Below are positions 1 through 9,303 of a stretch of 25,000 bases of DNA, one piece after another. The notes beneath the pieces were generated by a model. The model worked only from the letters and a program-made list of their open reading frames with translations, did no database searches and was not told the origin of the DNA. The DNA comes from Belliella baltica DSM 15883. GTDB taxonomy: Bacteria; Bacteroidota; Bacteroidia; Cytophagales; Cyclobacteriaceae. The stretch's first letter is position 1; every line of letters starts with the position of its first letter. Location of the stretch: the NCBI RefSeq assembly GCF_000265405.1, contig NC_018010.1, positions 2,037,501-2,062,500 on the forward strand, written 5' to 3'. Position numbers and translations under genes: made by a program.

Positions 1-78
1 ACGATGACGTTGATAGGCAGCAGGTGTAAAGTCAGAGATGACATAGCTGAGCTGTACTAATTGCCCGAAAACTTACCA
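1..78 (+). rRNA. 23S ribosomal RNA, 3' end (partial)
   Basis: The first 78 bases align by eye with the last part of bacterial 23S rRNA: the GATGACGTTGATAGGC stretch and the later GTACTAAT stretch correspond to the GATGTTGATAGGC and GGTACTAAT segments near the 3' end of E. coli 23S rRNA. The rest of the gene lies to the left of the window. The exact 3' end (about 77-79) is inferred from alignment with the E. coli end. It is followed by 5S rRNA on the same strand, the normal rRNA operon order. Confidence 0.9.
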
Positions 79-117
79 TTGGTCTAAGCACTCAATTTTC
101 TGCACACTTGTTATGAA

Positions 118-181
118 TTAAGATTCAAGAAGTGAGACACAAGATTAAAGACTTGATGTTGGACACTTGATACTTGATAAG
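118..181. repeat. Degenerate CAAGA/CTTG heptamer-like repeat in the 23S-5S spacer
   Basis: The spacer holds several short related words: GATTCAAGAAGTG, GAGACACAAGATT and AAAGACTTGATG, then in the opposite sense ACACTTGATACTTGAT. Forward CAAG words come first and CTTG words second, so parts can pair (for example AAGTG with CACTT). The same kind of word recurs at 441-468, on the other side of the 5S gene. It looks like a dispersed intergenic repeat or spacer-processing structure. The function is unknown. Confidence 0.45.
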
Positions 182-255
182 AACTTAAAAATATTGATCT
201 CGAGAGAGAGCCTGTTGAATTTAATGGTATATCCATGTAAAGGAAACAGTAAGAT

Positions 256-366
256 TTAGGCGGCCTAGCGCAGGGGTCCCACCTCTTCCCATCCCGAACA
301 GAGAAGTTAAGCCCTGCAGCGCCGATGGTACTGGGGTTACACCCGGGAGAGTAGGTCGCCGCCACA
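256..366 (+). rRNA. rrf: 5S ribosomal RNA
   Basis: The sequence carries the conserved 5S signatures GGTCCCACCT, CCCGAACAGAGAAGTTAAG, GCGCCGATGGTA and GGGAGAGTAGG in the right order. The ends are closed by helix I, with GGCGGC at about 259-264 pairing with GCCGCC at 358-363. Length is about 110 nt, normal for 5S rRNA. It lies about 180 nt downstream of the 23S end and just before a strong terminator, so it is the last gene of the rRNA operon. The ends are accurate to a few bases only. Confidence 0.95.
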
Positions 367-372
367 TTATTC

Positions 373-405
373 AGACCCTTTGGTTAAGTCCAAAGGGTCT
401 TTTTG
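373..405 (+). terminator. Rho-independent terminator of the rRNA operon
   Basis: AGACCCTTTGG (373-383) and CCAAAGGGTCT (390-400) form a perfect 11-bp stem around a 6-nt loop, followed by a run of T. It lies directly after the 5S rRNA. Confidence 0.93.
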
Positions 406-440
406 CGTTTAATACCTTTTGTAATAAATGACAATAGAAG

Positions 441-468
441 CAAGACACAAGACACAAGACTCAAGTCA
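441..468. repeat. Tandem heptamer repeat (CAAGACA-type, four units)
   Basis: Four consecutive 7-bp units read CAAGACA, CAAGACA, CAAGACT and CAAGTCA. The first two are identical and the last two are diverged. Similar CAAG/CTTG words occur at 118-181. It is too short and too degenerate for a CRISPR array. It could be a slippage tract or part of a dispersed intergenic repeat family. Confidence 0.7.
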
Positions 469-538
469 ATCTATAAAAAGCTTGGTTTATCTTTTTAAAA
501 GAATTAAACTTTCCCGAAATTGTAGAAAACAAGTTTTA

Positions 539-580
539 AATCCTTAACCTTTTGACCCACTTCACTAAACTTTAAGGATT
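539..580. repeat. 9-bp perfect inverted repeat upstream of katG
   Basis: AATCCTTAA (539-547) is the exact reverse complement of TTAAGGATT (572-580), with 24 bp between. It lies about 130-170 bp upstream of the katG start. There is no T-tract immediately after it, so it is not an obvious terminator. An operator role is only a possibility. Confidence 0.5.
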
Positions 581-592
581 AATTATATTAAT
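578..592. promoter_or_regulatory. AT-rich palindromic site upstream of katG (candidate operator)
   Basis: ATTAAT, a TAT spacer, then ATTAAT gives a 6-3-6 palindromic arrangement. Its base composition and 15-bp size resemble Fur/PerR-type boxes, which commonly control catalases. In an AT-rich region such a pattern can also arise by chance. It lies about 50 bp upstream of the candidate katG -33 element. Confidence 0.25.
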
Positions 593-639
593 TTATGTAG
601 GTGTCATTTATTTTTTCAATTCTCAATAGAAAATAACGA

Positions 640-671
640 TTTCTACAAGAAAACATAAGGATGTATTTTTG
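640..671 (+). promoter_or_regulatory. Candidate Bacteroidota-type promoter of katG
   Basis: TATTTTTG at 664-671 fits the -7 consensus TAnnTTTG. TTTC at 640-643, 20 bp upstream, matches three of four bases of the -33 element TTTG. The predicted start would be near 678, giving a leader of about 36 nt before the katG ATG. Confidence 0.45.
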
Positions 672-701
672 TATTCTATTGTATGACTTCTAAACAAATA
701 A

Positions 702-2972
<2,271 letters not shown>

Positions 2973-3000
2973 TTTTGATTGAGGATTAAATTGATAGATG

Positions 3001-3034
3001 AAACCAGCCTTTTATTAGAGGCTGGTTTTTTTTA
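3001..3034 (+). terminator. Rho-independent terminator of katG
   Basis: AAACCAGCCT (3001-3010) pairs with AGGCTGGTTT (3019-3028) around an 8-nt loop and runs into eight T residues. It lies 28 bp after the katG stop. Confidence 0.92.
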
Positions 3035-3179
3035 TAGCTTTGCCAAGCTTACAGCATTGGTGTACTGAAATATAAGTTACACCAGTAGTCTTATACCAAT
3101 CAAAAGTTATTATCTATATTTCATTTTGTGGTAGGTGAGGCTATTTGAAAATTAGATAGAAATGGTAACCTTTGAATCA

Positions 3180-3386
3180 TTATTCCTTTTCCTTTTTGAT
3201 CAATCTTGTCTCGTAGAAAGTGACCATATCAGGTTCATAGTCTAAGAAATACAAGTTAGGCTTTACCCATAACCTACCTTTTTTATCAAATGATTGTAAG
3301 GTGAGCTTTGATGAAATGGTAGAGGGAGCACTATATGATCCATCACTTTCTCTTACAATAAGCTTGAGTTTGTCTTTTTCATAGTA
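3180..3386 (-). pseudogene. Truncated C-terminal duplicate of the neighbouring beta-propeller lipoprotein
   Basis: Directly after the TAA stop of the upstream gene (3387-3389), the same minus-strand frame stays open for 68 codons and ends at TAA (3180-3182). Its translation contains KLIVRESDGSYS, DKKGRLW and YEPDMVTFYE. The intact neighbour's last 60 residues contain KLIVREKDGSYS, DSKGRIW and FEPDLITVYE. By hand the two align without gaps at about 27 identities in 62 residues. No start codon precedes the conserved part. It is therefore read as the 3' remnant of a second paralogue whose 5' part was lost, probably through deletion or recombination in a tandem pair. Expression would need stop-codon readthrough or a cryptic start. 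The remaining 145 bp to the katG terminator hold only a weak 7-bp inverted repeat. Confidence 0.8.
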
Positions 3387-4559
3387 TTATTTACTTGATT
3401 TTCTGACTAACTTCAATTCATAAACAGTAATCAGGTCAGGTTCGAATTCCATTTCATGGACATTCTGTTCTGCCCAAATTCTACCTTTTGAATCGACTCT
3501 AGAAATTCTATATTTCTTGGTCAAAAGGCTAGACTGACTATAGCTACCATCCTTTTCTCTAACGATCAGTTTTTCTGGATCGAGTTCAGAAATCAATGCG
3601 CGCCTTTCTTCATTCGGGATTTCTGCTCCTGGTAACTCGCTTAATTTTAAACCTGATTTGTAGATAATAAGATGCTTATCCTCAACCTGAAATAAATTGG
3701 TAATTTCACCTGATCTATCTACTGGAGTTTCATAATCTTGCTGACCACCAATTTCATATCCTCGATTCATTAAAAATTTCTCAAATGGAATTTTTTCGAA
3801 CTTAAATTCAGTGTCATTATCTAAGTCAAATTGATAAAATAAAGAGTCAAATTGATGCGTGAAGGATACAATATGATCGCGTACTTGAAAATGCGGTTTG
3901 ATGAAATCAAAAGCTTCAGTCCCTTTAGCATATCTACTGTTTGGATGAAAGGGGATAATAGGAGAAAATAATTCTTGATCAGGATCAATCAAGTCAAGTG
4001 TATTATACTCTTGATAATATTGGAGCATATTTGAACGTGCATCAACTTGTGGCCCTCCTGTAAATGCTACAAAGATTGGTTTTCCTTCTTTCTTGCCTGC
4101 ATGTAAATGATCAAAACCTGAATAGATCATTCCTTTATGTGGATAGGGCTTTTTGAAGCTTTTCTCTAAGTTAAAATCAAAATCATAAATGTTGAACTTT
4201 GATATTCCCAAAACTCCAATCTTGTTTTCAGAGAATGTAGCCCCCAATATAAATTGACCAAATGCATCTGGAGCATCGCGAGGTTGATCAAATTCTGATA
4301 CCTTTCCCCCTTTTCTATTGTAGAGTAAAAGATGGCTTTCTTCGGAAAAAAGAAAAAGGTCCTTGTCTGCATTTACAGCTTGCAACTCTAAATTCCCTAG
4401 GTAATCTATGCTTAGAGAATCAACAATTTCTAATTCATAAGACTCTGTTGTTGAGAGTAAGTCTGTTCGCGAGTCCTTATTTCCACAACTGATTTGAAAT
4501 AAAATAGCCCCAATTATAATTACTCTAGCAGAGATTTTGATAAGATAAAATTTACTCAT
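3387..4559 (-). CDS. Putative 6-bladed beta-propeller-like lipoprotein
   Basis: This is a 390-residue protein of unknown specific function. The N-terminus has a hydrophobic stretch followed by ISCGNK, which fits a lipoprotein signal with the lipid-bearing Cys at about residue 25, so it is probably anchored in the envelope facing the periplasm. The body is rich in short beta-strand-like segments separated by D/N-G turns (for example LLLYNRKGGKVSEF and NIYDFDFNLEKSF). This resembles the 6-bladed beta-propeller or DUF4221-like lipoproteins common in Bacteroidota, often found as paralogue arrays. No catalytic motif is recognised. A diverged copy of its last 60 residues sits in frame just after its stop. 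A CAAAAATA sequence (4600-4607), reading TATTTTTG on the minus strand, could be its -7 element. The family assignment is tentative. Confidence 0.6.
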   Translation of the reverse strand: MSKFYLIKISARVIIIGAILFQISCGNKDSRTDLLSTTESYELEIVDSLSIDYLGNLELQAVNADKDLFLFSEESHLLLYNRKGGKVSEFDQPRDAPDAFGQFILGATFSENKIGVLGISKFNIYDFDFNLEKSFKKPYPHKGMIYSGFDHLHAGKKEGKPIFVAFTGGPQVDARSNMLQYYQEYNTLDLIDPDQELFSPIIPFHPNSRYAKGTEAFDFIKPHFQVRDHIVSFTHQFDSLFYQFDLDNDTEFKFEKIPFEKFLMNRGYEIGGQQDYETPVDRSGEITNLFQVEDKHLIIYKSGLKLSELPGAEIPNEERRALISELDPEKLIVREKDGSYSQSSLLTKKYRISRVDSKGRIWAEQNVHEMEFEPDLITVYELKLVRKSSK

Positions 4560-4616
4560 TGTAAAACTCTAAAAGATTTCAATTAAATGAATTTTGAATC
4601 AAAAATAAAATTAGTT

Positions 4617-4655
4617 AAAAAAGAAAACTAAGCAAGTTTTTTACTTAGTTTTCTT
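4617..4655 (-). terminator. Rho-independent terminator overlapping the stop of the DUF6340-like gene
   Basis: AAGAAAACTAAG (4621-4632) and CTTAGTTTTCTT (4644-4655) form a perfect 12-bp stem with an 11-nt loop. On the minus strand the stem is followed by T residues. The 5' arm uses the last codons and the stop (4645-4647) of the upstream gene, so the terminator is embedded in the coding end. Confidence 0.8.
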
Positions 4656-5712
4656 GAGATAATTGTTGCCTTAATCGTTCCTCTTGGATCATTCTTGTAT
4701 TGAGTTGATTGGAATAAGTTCTCCCTTGATTAAATCCATAATCTGTATAGGCTTTACCTGCCCAATATTTTGCTGACTCGAGGTCTCCAAGTACTTCAAA
4801 GCCTACTGCGATATTATAGCAAATTCTGCCACCAGTTTTGTTTTTATGTGGTGAATTGAGACCATTCTCCCATACTTCTATAGCTTCTTCCCAACGATTC
4901 ACTTCTCCAAGTCTAGCTCCTCTAGCGAGAGCAGGGTTTTCTTTTGGCTTTTGGTAGAGTGTCCGATTGATGCGAAGGTACATTGGAGCTATTCGCCTGG
5001 CGTAACTTGCCCCAGCTAATTGGCCTACATATTCCGTGGCTTTGACTTTATCTATCAGCAATGCAAGAGCCTGAGTTTTAGTTTCAGCTTCTGCAGACCA
5101 TAAGTTTGTCTTTTCAAAATCTCTTTGATCAGTAATGTTTTTGCTAAGTGGATCATACAATCTGAAACCAACTTGAACAGAAGCCACTCCTTCAGCATAA
5201 ACTCCCTGAACTTCTACTGTTCTAGAATTTCTTCCTTCGCCCTCTGTTTTCTTTATGATTTGGCGTTTATCTGTGACGATAAAATCAGAACTGAATTTTT
5301 CTAAGGCTAGTACCGCATCTGCGTTATACTCTCTGCAGAGTGCTTCTATTTGAGGCCAAGTCAAAGGATTAGGGAATGTCTGTGCAAACAAGCCACCTCG
5401 TAACCTTTCTCTAGCTCTAATGATCTCATATCGAGGTGAAGTATTTAGTTCTTGTTGAATTGTGGAAATGGTAGCTTCTACAGCATTTCTTACTTCGAAA
5501 GGTGCTTCTCCAGAAATTAGACCTTCCAAGACAGCGAGGTTTTCGTTTTGAGGAGCAGTTCTGTCAATGATCAAAAGTCGTTGTACATGATTTGGAACGT
5601 CAATTTCCGCAGGCATAAGCCTAGACATACTTACGTTTTTTGTACATGATCCAAATGTAGTGATGAATCCTAAGAGTAGGATTAGGACAAAATATGATTT
5701 GATTTTTACCAT
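4645..5712 (-). CDS. DUF6340-like TPR-containing lipoprotein
   Basis: This is a 355-residue protein. The first 22 residues form a signal ending in TTFGSC, a plausible lipoprotein cleavage site with Cys23. The following MPAEIDVPNHVQRLLIIDR segment, the ISTIQQELNTSPRYEI region and the ALCREYNADAVLALEKFSSD stretch resemble the DUF6340 family of Bacteroidota envelope lipoproteins. Residues from about 270 on (EEAIEVWENGL, CYNIAVGFEVLGDLESAKYWAGKAY) look like tetratricopeptide repeats, suggesting a protein-binding role. No biochemical function is known to me. A short hairpin separates it from the upstream dehydrogenase operon. A TATTTTTG sequence on the minus strand (5732-5739) could be its own -7 promoter element, overlapping that hairpin's T-tract. 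The family is recalled from sequence features, not from a search. Confidence 0.7.
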   Translation of the reverse strand: MVKIKSYFVLILLLGFITTFGSCTKNVSMSRLMPAEIDVPNHVQRLLIIDRTAPQNENLAVLEGLISGEAPFEVRNAVEATISTIQQELNTSPRYEIIRARERLRGGLFAQTFPNPLTWPQIEALCREYNADAVLALEKFSSDFIVTDKRQIIKKTEGEGRNSRTVEVQGVYAEGVASVQVGFRLYDPLSKNITDQRDFEKTNLWSAEAETKTQALALLIDKVKATEYVGQLAGASYARRIAPMYLRINRTLYQKPKENPALARGARLGEVNRWEEAIEVWENGLNSPHKNKTGGRICYNIAVGFEVLGDLESAKYWAGKAYTDYGFNQGRTYSNQLNTRMIQEERLRQQLSQEN

Positions 5713-5731
5713 AATGCTTTAGAAATACCTT

Positions 5732-5767
5732 CAAAAATAGAAAAGCCACTGACACGCAGCAGCTTTT
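5732..5767 (-). terminator. Probable terminator after the GMC operon
   Basis: AAAAGC (5741-5746) and GCTTTT (5762-5767) pair. After a 2x2 mismatch, CTG and CAG continue the stem around a 5-nt loop. On the minus strand the stem runs into TTTTCTATTTTTG. It is weaker than the other terminators because of the internal mismatch. Confidence 0.5.
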
Positions 5768-5779
5768 ATTTCATTTATT

Positions 5780-6496
5780 TTATGAATTCTTTCTTATAAT
5801 ATTTCCACTGTCATCCCATGCAGCTAATTCGCCTCGTTCCTCAGGTCTGAGATAGATATCCTTGTATTTTTCTGGCAATTCAAAACCATGCTTTTTCATA
5901 ATCTCTATTGGTACGCCATCCCATACATTTGGTGTGTTTCCCACATATCCCAAATATTTAAATCCTTCCTCTGTGGTAAAATAACCTGTTGAAGTGAGGT
6001 TTCTTAGCATATTGAAGAACTTGACTCCACCTTCCATTTCTGGTTTCGCTTTTTCTGGCCATGCAATTTCATCAATTACTTTTAATTGTTCATCAAATCT
6101 TAAAGAGAGAAAAATTTCACCAAAAGTGTCTTCACTATAGTGGTCTAACCACATCAAGCCGCCTCGCATGGGAGTTTGATATCCAGGGTAATCTTTCATC
6201 ATAAACTCAATGAAATCTACCACACCTACCTCTGTAGCGGCTGGAGATTCTGTGTCTGCAGGCATGATAATATCAACCAACACTTCCAGTTTCTTTTTCT
6301 CTTCTTCGGTCAAAAAGGCTTCTGAAAGCAATTTTTGGTCGATCAGTTTTTCTTCCTCTGTTCTACCTCCTTGAATTCCTCCAGAGATTTGAGGGGAGTA
6401 GGTGAGTTGCTTTTCTTCAGGACTGCAATTGGTCAACAAGAAGCCTGATGCCAAGGCTCCAGTGAATAGTAGTTTGAGGTTTTCTCTTCTGTTCAT
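5780..6496 (-). CDS. Gluconate 2-dehydrogenase subunit 3 family protein (Tat-type lipoprotein)
   Basis: This 238-residue protein resembles the small subunit (gluconate 2-dehydrogenase subunit 3, PF13618-type) that partners membrane-associated FAD dehydrogenases. The N-terminus NRRENLKLL has a twin-arginine pattern (R3-R4, L7-K8), followed by a hydrophobic segment and LTNC with a candidate lipid-bearing Cys24. Conserved-looking segments are LTEEEKKKLEVLVDIIMPAD at about 62-81 and GVVDFIEFMMKDYPGY. It starts 10 bp after the stop of the GMC gene, so the two are almost certainly cotranscribed and form a complex. In characterised FAD-glucose dehydrogenases the small subunit carries the Tat signal that exports the catalytic subunit with it; the same is inferred here. 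The family is secure, the substrate unknown. Confidence 0.88.
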   Translation of the reverse strand: MNRRENLKLLFTGALASGFLLTNCSPEEKQLTYSPQISGGIQGGRTEEEKLIDQKLLSEAFLTEEEKKKLEVLVDIIMPADTESPAATEVGVVDFIEFMMKDYPGYQTPMRGGLMWLDHYSEDTFGEIFLSLRFDEQLKVIDEIAWPEKAKPEMEGGVKFFNMLRNLTSTGYFTTEEGFKYLGYVGNTPNVWDGVPIEIMKKHGFELPEKYKDIYLRPEERGELAAWDDSGNIIRKNS

Positions 6497-6506
6497 GGTC
6501 TTGGAT

Positions 6507-8249
6507 TTAGATATTTTTCTTTTTCAATTCTGACACAATATAATCTGAAGTTCTCCAGCTTAATGCTAGGATTGTCCATGTAGGATTTTTATCAGCTTGA
6601 GAAACAAAAGGTCCAGCATCTACCACGAACAAATTACCGCAATCATGTGCTTGGCAGTTGCTATTCAAAACAGAAGTCGCTGGATCATTTCCCATCCTTG
6701 TGGTTCCTACTTCATGAATAATTCTACCAGGTGTAGCTAAACCATATTTGGACTCTGGTCCAGGCTTGTTGCCCAAAAGTACAGCACCTGCATTTGTCAG
6801 AATCTCCTCAAAAGTATCGTGCATGTGTTTTGCTTGTTTGATTTCATGATCAGTCCATTGATAATGGAATTTCAAAACTGGGATACCATATTTATCCACC
6901 ACATTTGAATCTATTTCGCAATAATTACTGTATTGTGGAATACTTTCACCTCTTCCAGACATTCCAAGAGTAGAGCCTTGAATTCTTCGAATGTCTTTTT
7001 TTAATCCTTCTCCATACCCTCCATTTGGACTAGGAGAACCAAATTCGTCTTTAATATATTTTCTCATGGTATCCATAGAAAAGCCCACTCCATAGGACGG
7101 CATGCCCATTCCTCCCCAATATTCGATGTGATATCCTCTAGCAAAATCAAGTTTTTTATTGTCTAACCACCAAGGAGTGTAAACATGCATTCCTCCAACA
7201 CCATCTTCATTATATCTTTCTCTGTCAATCAGGTCTGGTAAAATCCCCATACGGTCAGCCCCGGTTGAATCATGGAGGTATCTACCTACCATCCCACTAC
7301 TGTTTCCAATACCATCCGGATGAGTTTTTGATTTGGAGTTGAGCATGATTCGAGCTGATTCGCATGCTGACGCTCCTAGTACTACTACTCTAGCTTTGAG
7401 TTTGTATTCTTTCATGTCCAATTTGCTTATGAAAGAAACACCAGTAGCTTTGCCAGAATCATCAGTGGTTACTTTACGAACCATAGAGTTGGTATAAAGA
7501 TCGACCTTCCCTTTTTTCATTGCAGGGTGCAAAAGACACGTTCCTGATGAAAAATCGGCATAAGCTTGACAGGCTCTGTTGCATTGGGCGCAGAAAAAAC
7601 AAACTCCTCTTTCTTTATTTACAGGTTTTGTGAGGATGGAGAGTCTGGATGGAATTACTGGAATACTAGCCTTTTTGGCTCCTTTCATCATAAAAAGTTC
7701 ATGCAAGCGAGGCTTGGGAGGGGGAAGAAAAAAACCGTCAGGTTCATTGTATATCCCTTCTTTTGAACCAAAAACACCGATAAATTTATCTACTTTGTCA
7801 TAATATGGTTTGAGATCATCGTAGCCAATTGGCCAATCATGACCTAAGCCATCAATACTGGCTCTTTTAAAATCATTTGGACCAAACCGCAAAGAAATTC
7901 TTCCCCAGTGATTGGTACGTCCTCCAACCATTCTAGATCTAAACCAATCGAAATTAGTGTCTTTTCCCCTTGTGTAGGGTTCTCCTTCTATATCCCATCC
8001 ACCAATTGCTGCATCAAAATCTCCAAAAGGTCTTATTCTTGTGCCACTTCCTCTTCTTGGAGATTCCCAAGGATATCGCATTTGTGTGCGATCCTCTTCT
8101 TTGGCGGGATCAAAATCACCACCTGCTTCAATAACTGCTACTGCTAATCCAGCTTCTGATAAAATTTTAGAGGCCATGCCGCCTCCGGCTCCTGAACCCA
8201 CAATAATCACATCATATGGCTCAGAAGAAGGTTTGATTTGAAAACTCAT
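6507..8249 (-). CDS. GMC family FAD-dependent oxidoreductase (catalytic subunit)
   Basis: This 580-residue flavoprotein probably oxidises an alcohol or sugar-type substrate. The N-terminal Rossmann motif GSGAGGG (residues 18-24) and the Glu-Ala at 41-42 bind FAD. The middle RSRMVGGRTNHWGR and the C-terminal HEVGTTRMG, VVDAGPF and NPTWTILAL are typical of the GMC family. A cysteine cluster, C217-x2-C220-x2-C223-x3-C227 with C238 nearby, could bind an iron-sulfur cluster, as reported for the catalytic subunit of some FAD-glucose dehydrogenases. It has no signal peptide, so export would depend on the Tat-signalled small subunit encoded 10 bp downstream. No cytochrome c subunit is adjacent, so the electron acceptor is not evident. 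The substrate cannot be read from the sequence. Confidence 0.92.
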   Translation of the reverse strand: MSFQIKPSSEPYDVIIVGSGAGGGMASKILSEAGLAVAVIEAGGDFDPAKEEDRTQMRYPWESPRRGSGTRIRPFGDFDAAIGGWDIEGEPYTRGKDTNFDWFRSRMVGGRTNHWGRISLRFGPNDFKRASIDGLGHDWPIGYDDLKPYYDKVDKFIGVFGSKEGIYNEPDGFFLPPPKPRLHELFMMKGAKKASIPVIPSRLSILTKPVNKERGVCFFCAQCNRACQAYADFSSGTCLLHPAMKKGKVDLYTNSMVRKVTTDDSGKATGVSFISKLDMKEYKLKARVVVLGASACESARIMLNSKSKTHPDGIGNSSGMVGRYLHDSTGADRMGILPDLIDRERYNEDGVGGMHVYTPWWLDNKKLDFARGYHIEYWGGMGMPSYGVGFSMDTMRKYIKDEFGSPSPNGGYGEGLKKDIRRIQGSTLGMSGRGESIPQYSNYCEIDSNVVDKYGIPVLKFHYQWTDHEIKQAKHMHDTFEEILTNAGAVLLGNKPGPESKYGLATPGRIIHEVGTTRMGNDPATSVLNSNCQAHDCGNLFVVDAGPFVSQADKNPTWTILALSWRTSDYIVSELKKKNI

Positions 8250-8591
8250 TTAAGGGTATTTAATTTTGGGTTTGGCAGGTAAGATTGTCAAAAAAAATGA
8301 AAAACGAAAATGGTCGAGAAAATGTCAATTATTAATTTCAAAAATAGAACACGGAAGACTCGGATTTTGCGAATGGTCACGGATAATAAAAGCACAGATC
8401 TGCTCGACTAGTTTCATCTGCTTACCAATATCAAAAATGCAAGTTATCAAAAGCAGTCTAAGTCTGACTTGGTTTGAGTCGAAACGAAGTCTTGAACCAA
8501 AGCAAAAATACATTTTGAAACGTCATTGTACATTTTGCTTGGTGCATCGTACAATAAAAATCACTGAACAACCACTATATTAGCGTGTCAT
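8250..8591. other. Intergenic region between the GMC gene and the esterase gene
   Basis: This is a 342-bp region with no credible gene. Two inverted repeats are present: TTGGTT/AACCAA (8469-8474 and 8495-8500) and ATTGTAC/GTACAAT (8525-8531 and 8549-8555). Two CAAAAATA words (8339-8346 and 8503-8510) read TATTTTTG on the minus strand and could be -7 elements for the GMC operon, but neither has a clear TTTG at the right distance. Confidence 0.6.
8525..8555. repeat. 7-bp inverted repeat (possible hairpin or operator)
   Basis: ATTGTAC (8525-8531) is the exact reverse complement of GTACAAT (8549-8555). Inside, TGC and GCA can extend the pairing. It lies about 40 bp downstream of the esterase stop and about 280 bp upstream of the GMC start. 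There is no T-tract on the minus side, so terminator function is doubtful. Confidence 0.4.
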
Positions 8592-9269
8592 TTATCTCTC
8601 AATCATTTCTTCAATAAAGGGCCAGATATTTTCAAAAACAATTAGATGACCTTCTTCCGTTGGATGAATTCCATCGGGAAGGTTAAGGTCTGGGTTTCCT
8701 GCAACTCCTTCCAAAAGAAAAGGAATTAATTCCACATCTTCTTCTTCGGCAACTTGTGGATAAAGCTTCTGAAATTCCATTGTATAATCTTGACCCATAT
8801 TAGGAGGGATTTGCATACCTGCGAGCAAAATTTTTGTTTCAGGATATTTACTTCTCACTAGCTGAATAATTGCCTTGAGATTTTTTTTGGTCTCAGATAA
8901 ATCAATTCCTCTCAAACCGTCATTTCCTCCTAATTCTAAAACAAAAACTGAAGGCTTCTCCTCTAAAAACCAATCCAGCCGACTTAGACCACTTGCGGTA
9001 GTTTCGCCACTTAATCCACCGTTGATTACTCGGTATTCTAAATCAAGGCTATCAATTCGAGCCGCTACTAAACCTGGAAAAGAATCCTCTGCCTCTATGC
9101 CATAGCCTGCTGTTAAACTATTTCCAAAAAATAGAATAAGTTTTTTATCCGGTGCGGGGGATGTAGTTTCTGGTTCCGTTATTGGATTAGATATTTCTAC
9201 CTTTGGAGAAGAACAAGAAAGCAAGATTAAGCCTAGGGTAATGTATAAGATGTTGAATGATGATTTCAT
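8592..9269 (-). CDS. tesA: TesA-like SGNH-family esterase/lysophospholipase, lipoprotein
   Basis: This is an SGNH hydrolase similar to E. coli TesA (arylesterase, thioesterase and lysophospholipase). The ATG at 9269 is preferred over an upstream ATG at 9314 because it opens a normal signal: MKSSFNILYITLGLILLSC, a lipobox with Cys19. The protein is then 225 residues. Block I is GNSLTAGYG with nucleophile S51. Block II is GGLSGETTASG. Block III is ELGGNDGLRG with N116. Block V is PDGIHPTEEGH with the Asp/His pair D199/H202. It is divergent from an ABC ATPase and FtsX-type permease pair, the same neighbourhood as E. coli tesA with ybbA-ybbP. E. coli TesA is a soluble periplasmic enzyme, so a lipid anchor would be a difference. 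The natural substrate is unknown. Confidence 0.9.
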   Translation of the reverse strand: MKSSFNILYITLGLILLSCSSPKVEISNPITEPETTSPAPDKKLILFFGNSLTAGYGIEAEDSFPGLVAARIDSLDLEYRVINGGLSGETTASGLSRLDWFLEEKPSVFVLELGGNDGLRGIDLSETKKNLKAIIQLVRSKYPETKILLAGMQIPPNMGQDYTMEFQKLYPQVAEEEDVELIPFLLEGVAGNPDLNLPDGIHPTEEGHLIVFENIWPFIEEMIER

Positions 9270-9303
9270 TTTTAATACTGATTTTAAGAAAATAGAACTC
9301 ACA

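Noticed and set aside
111..365. An 84-codon ORF on the minus strand
   Set aside because: It lies antisense across the 5S rRNA and spacer and has no protein-like features.
441..468. Possible CRISPR-like repeat
   Set aside because: The units are only 7 bp and contiguous without spacers, and there are no cas genes.
3058..3084. 7-bp inverted repeat TGGTGTA/TACACCA after the katG terminator
   Set aside because: It is short, has a 13-nt loop and no T-tract on either strand. It may be chance.
4600..4607. TATTTTTG (minus strand) as a firm promoter for the beta-propeller gene, and similar words at 5732, 8339 and 8503
   Set aside because: The word is frequent in AT-rich DNA, and none of these has a TTTG at 19-21 bp upstream. 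They are mentioned only as possibilities.
8266..8583. A 105-codon plus-strand ORF in the GMC-esterase intergenic region
   Set aside because: It starts with TTG, has irregular composition rich in C, S and K, no recognisable motif, and runs between two minus-strand genes. It is best seen as a chance open frame.
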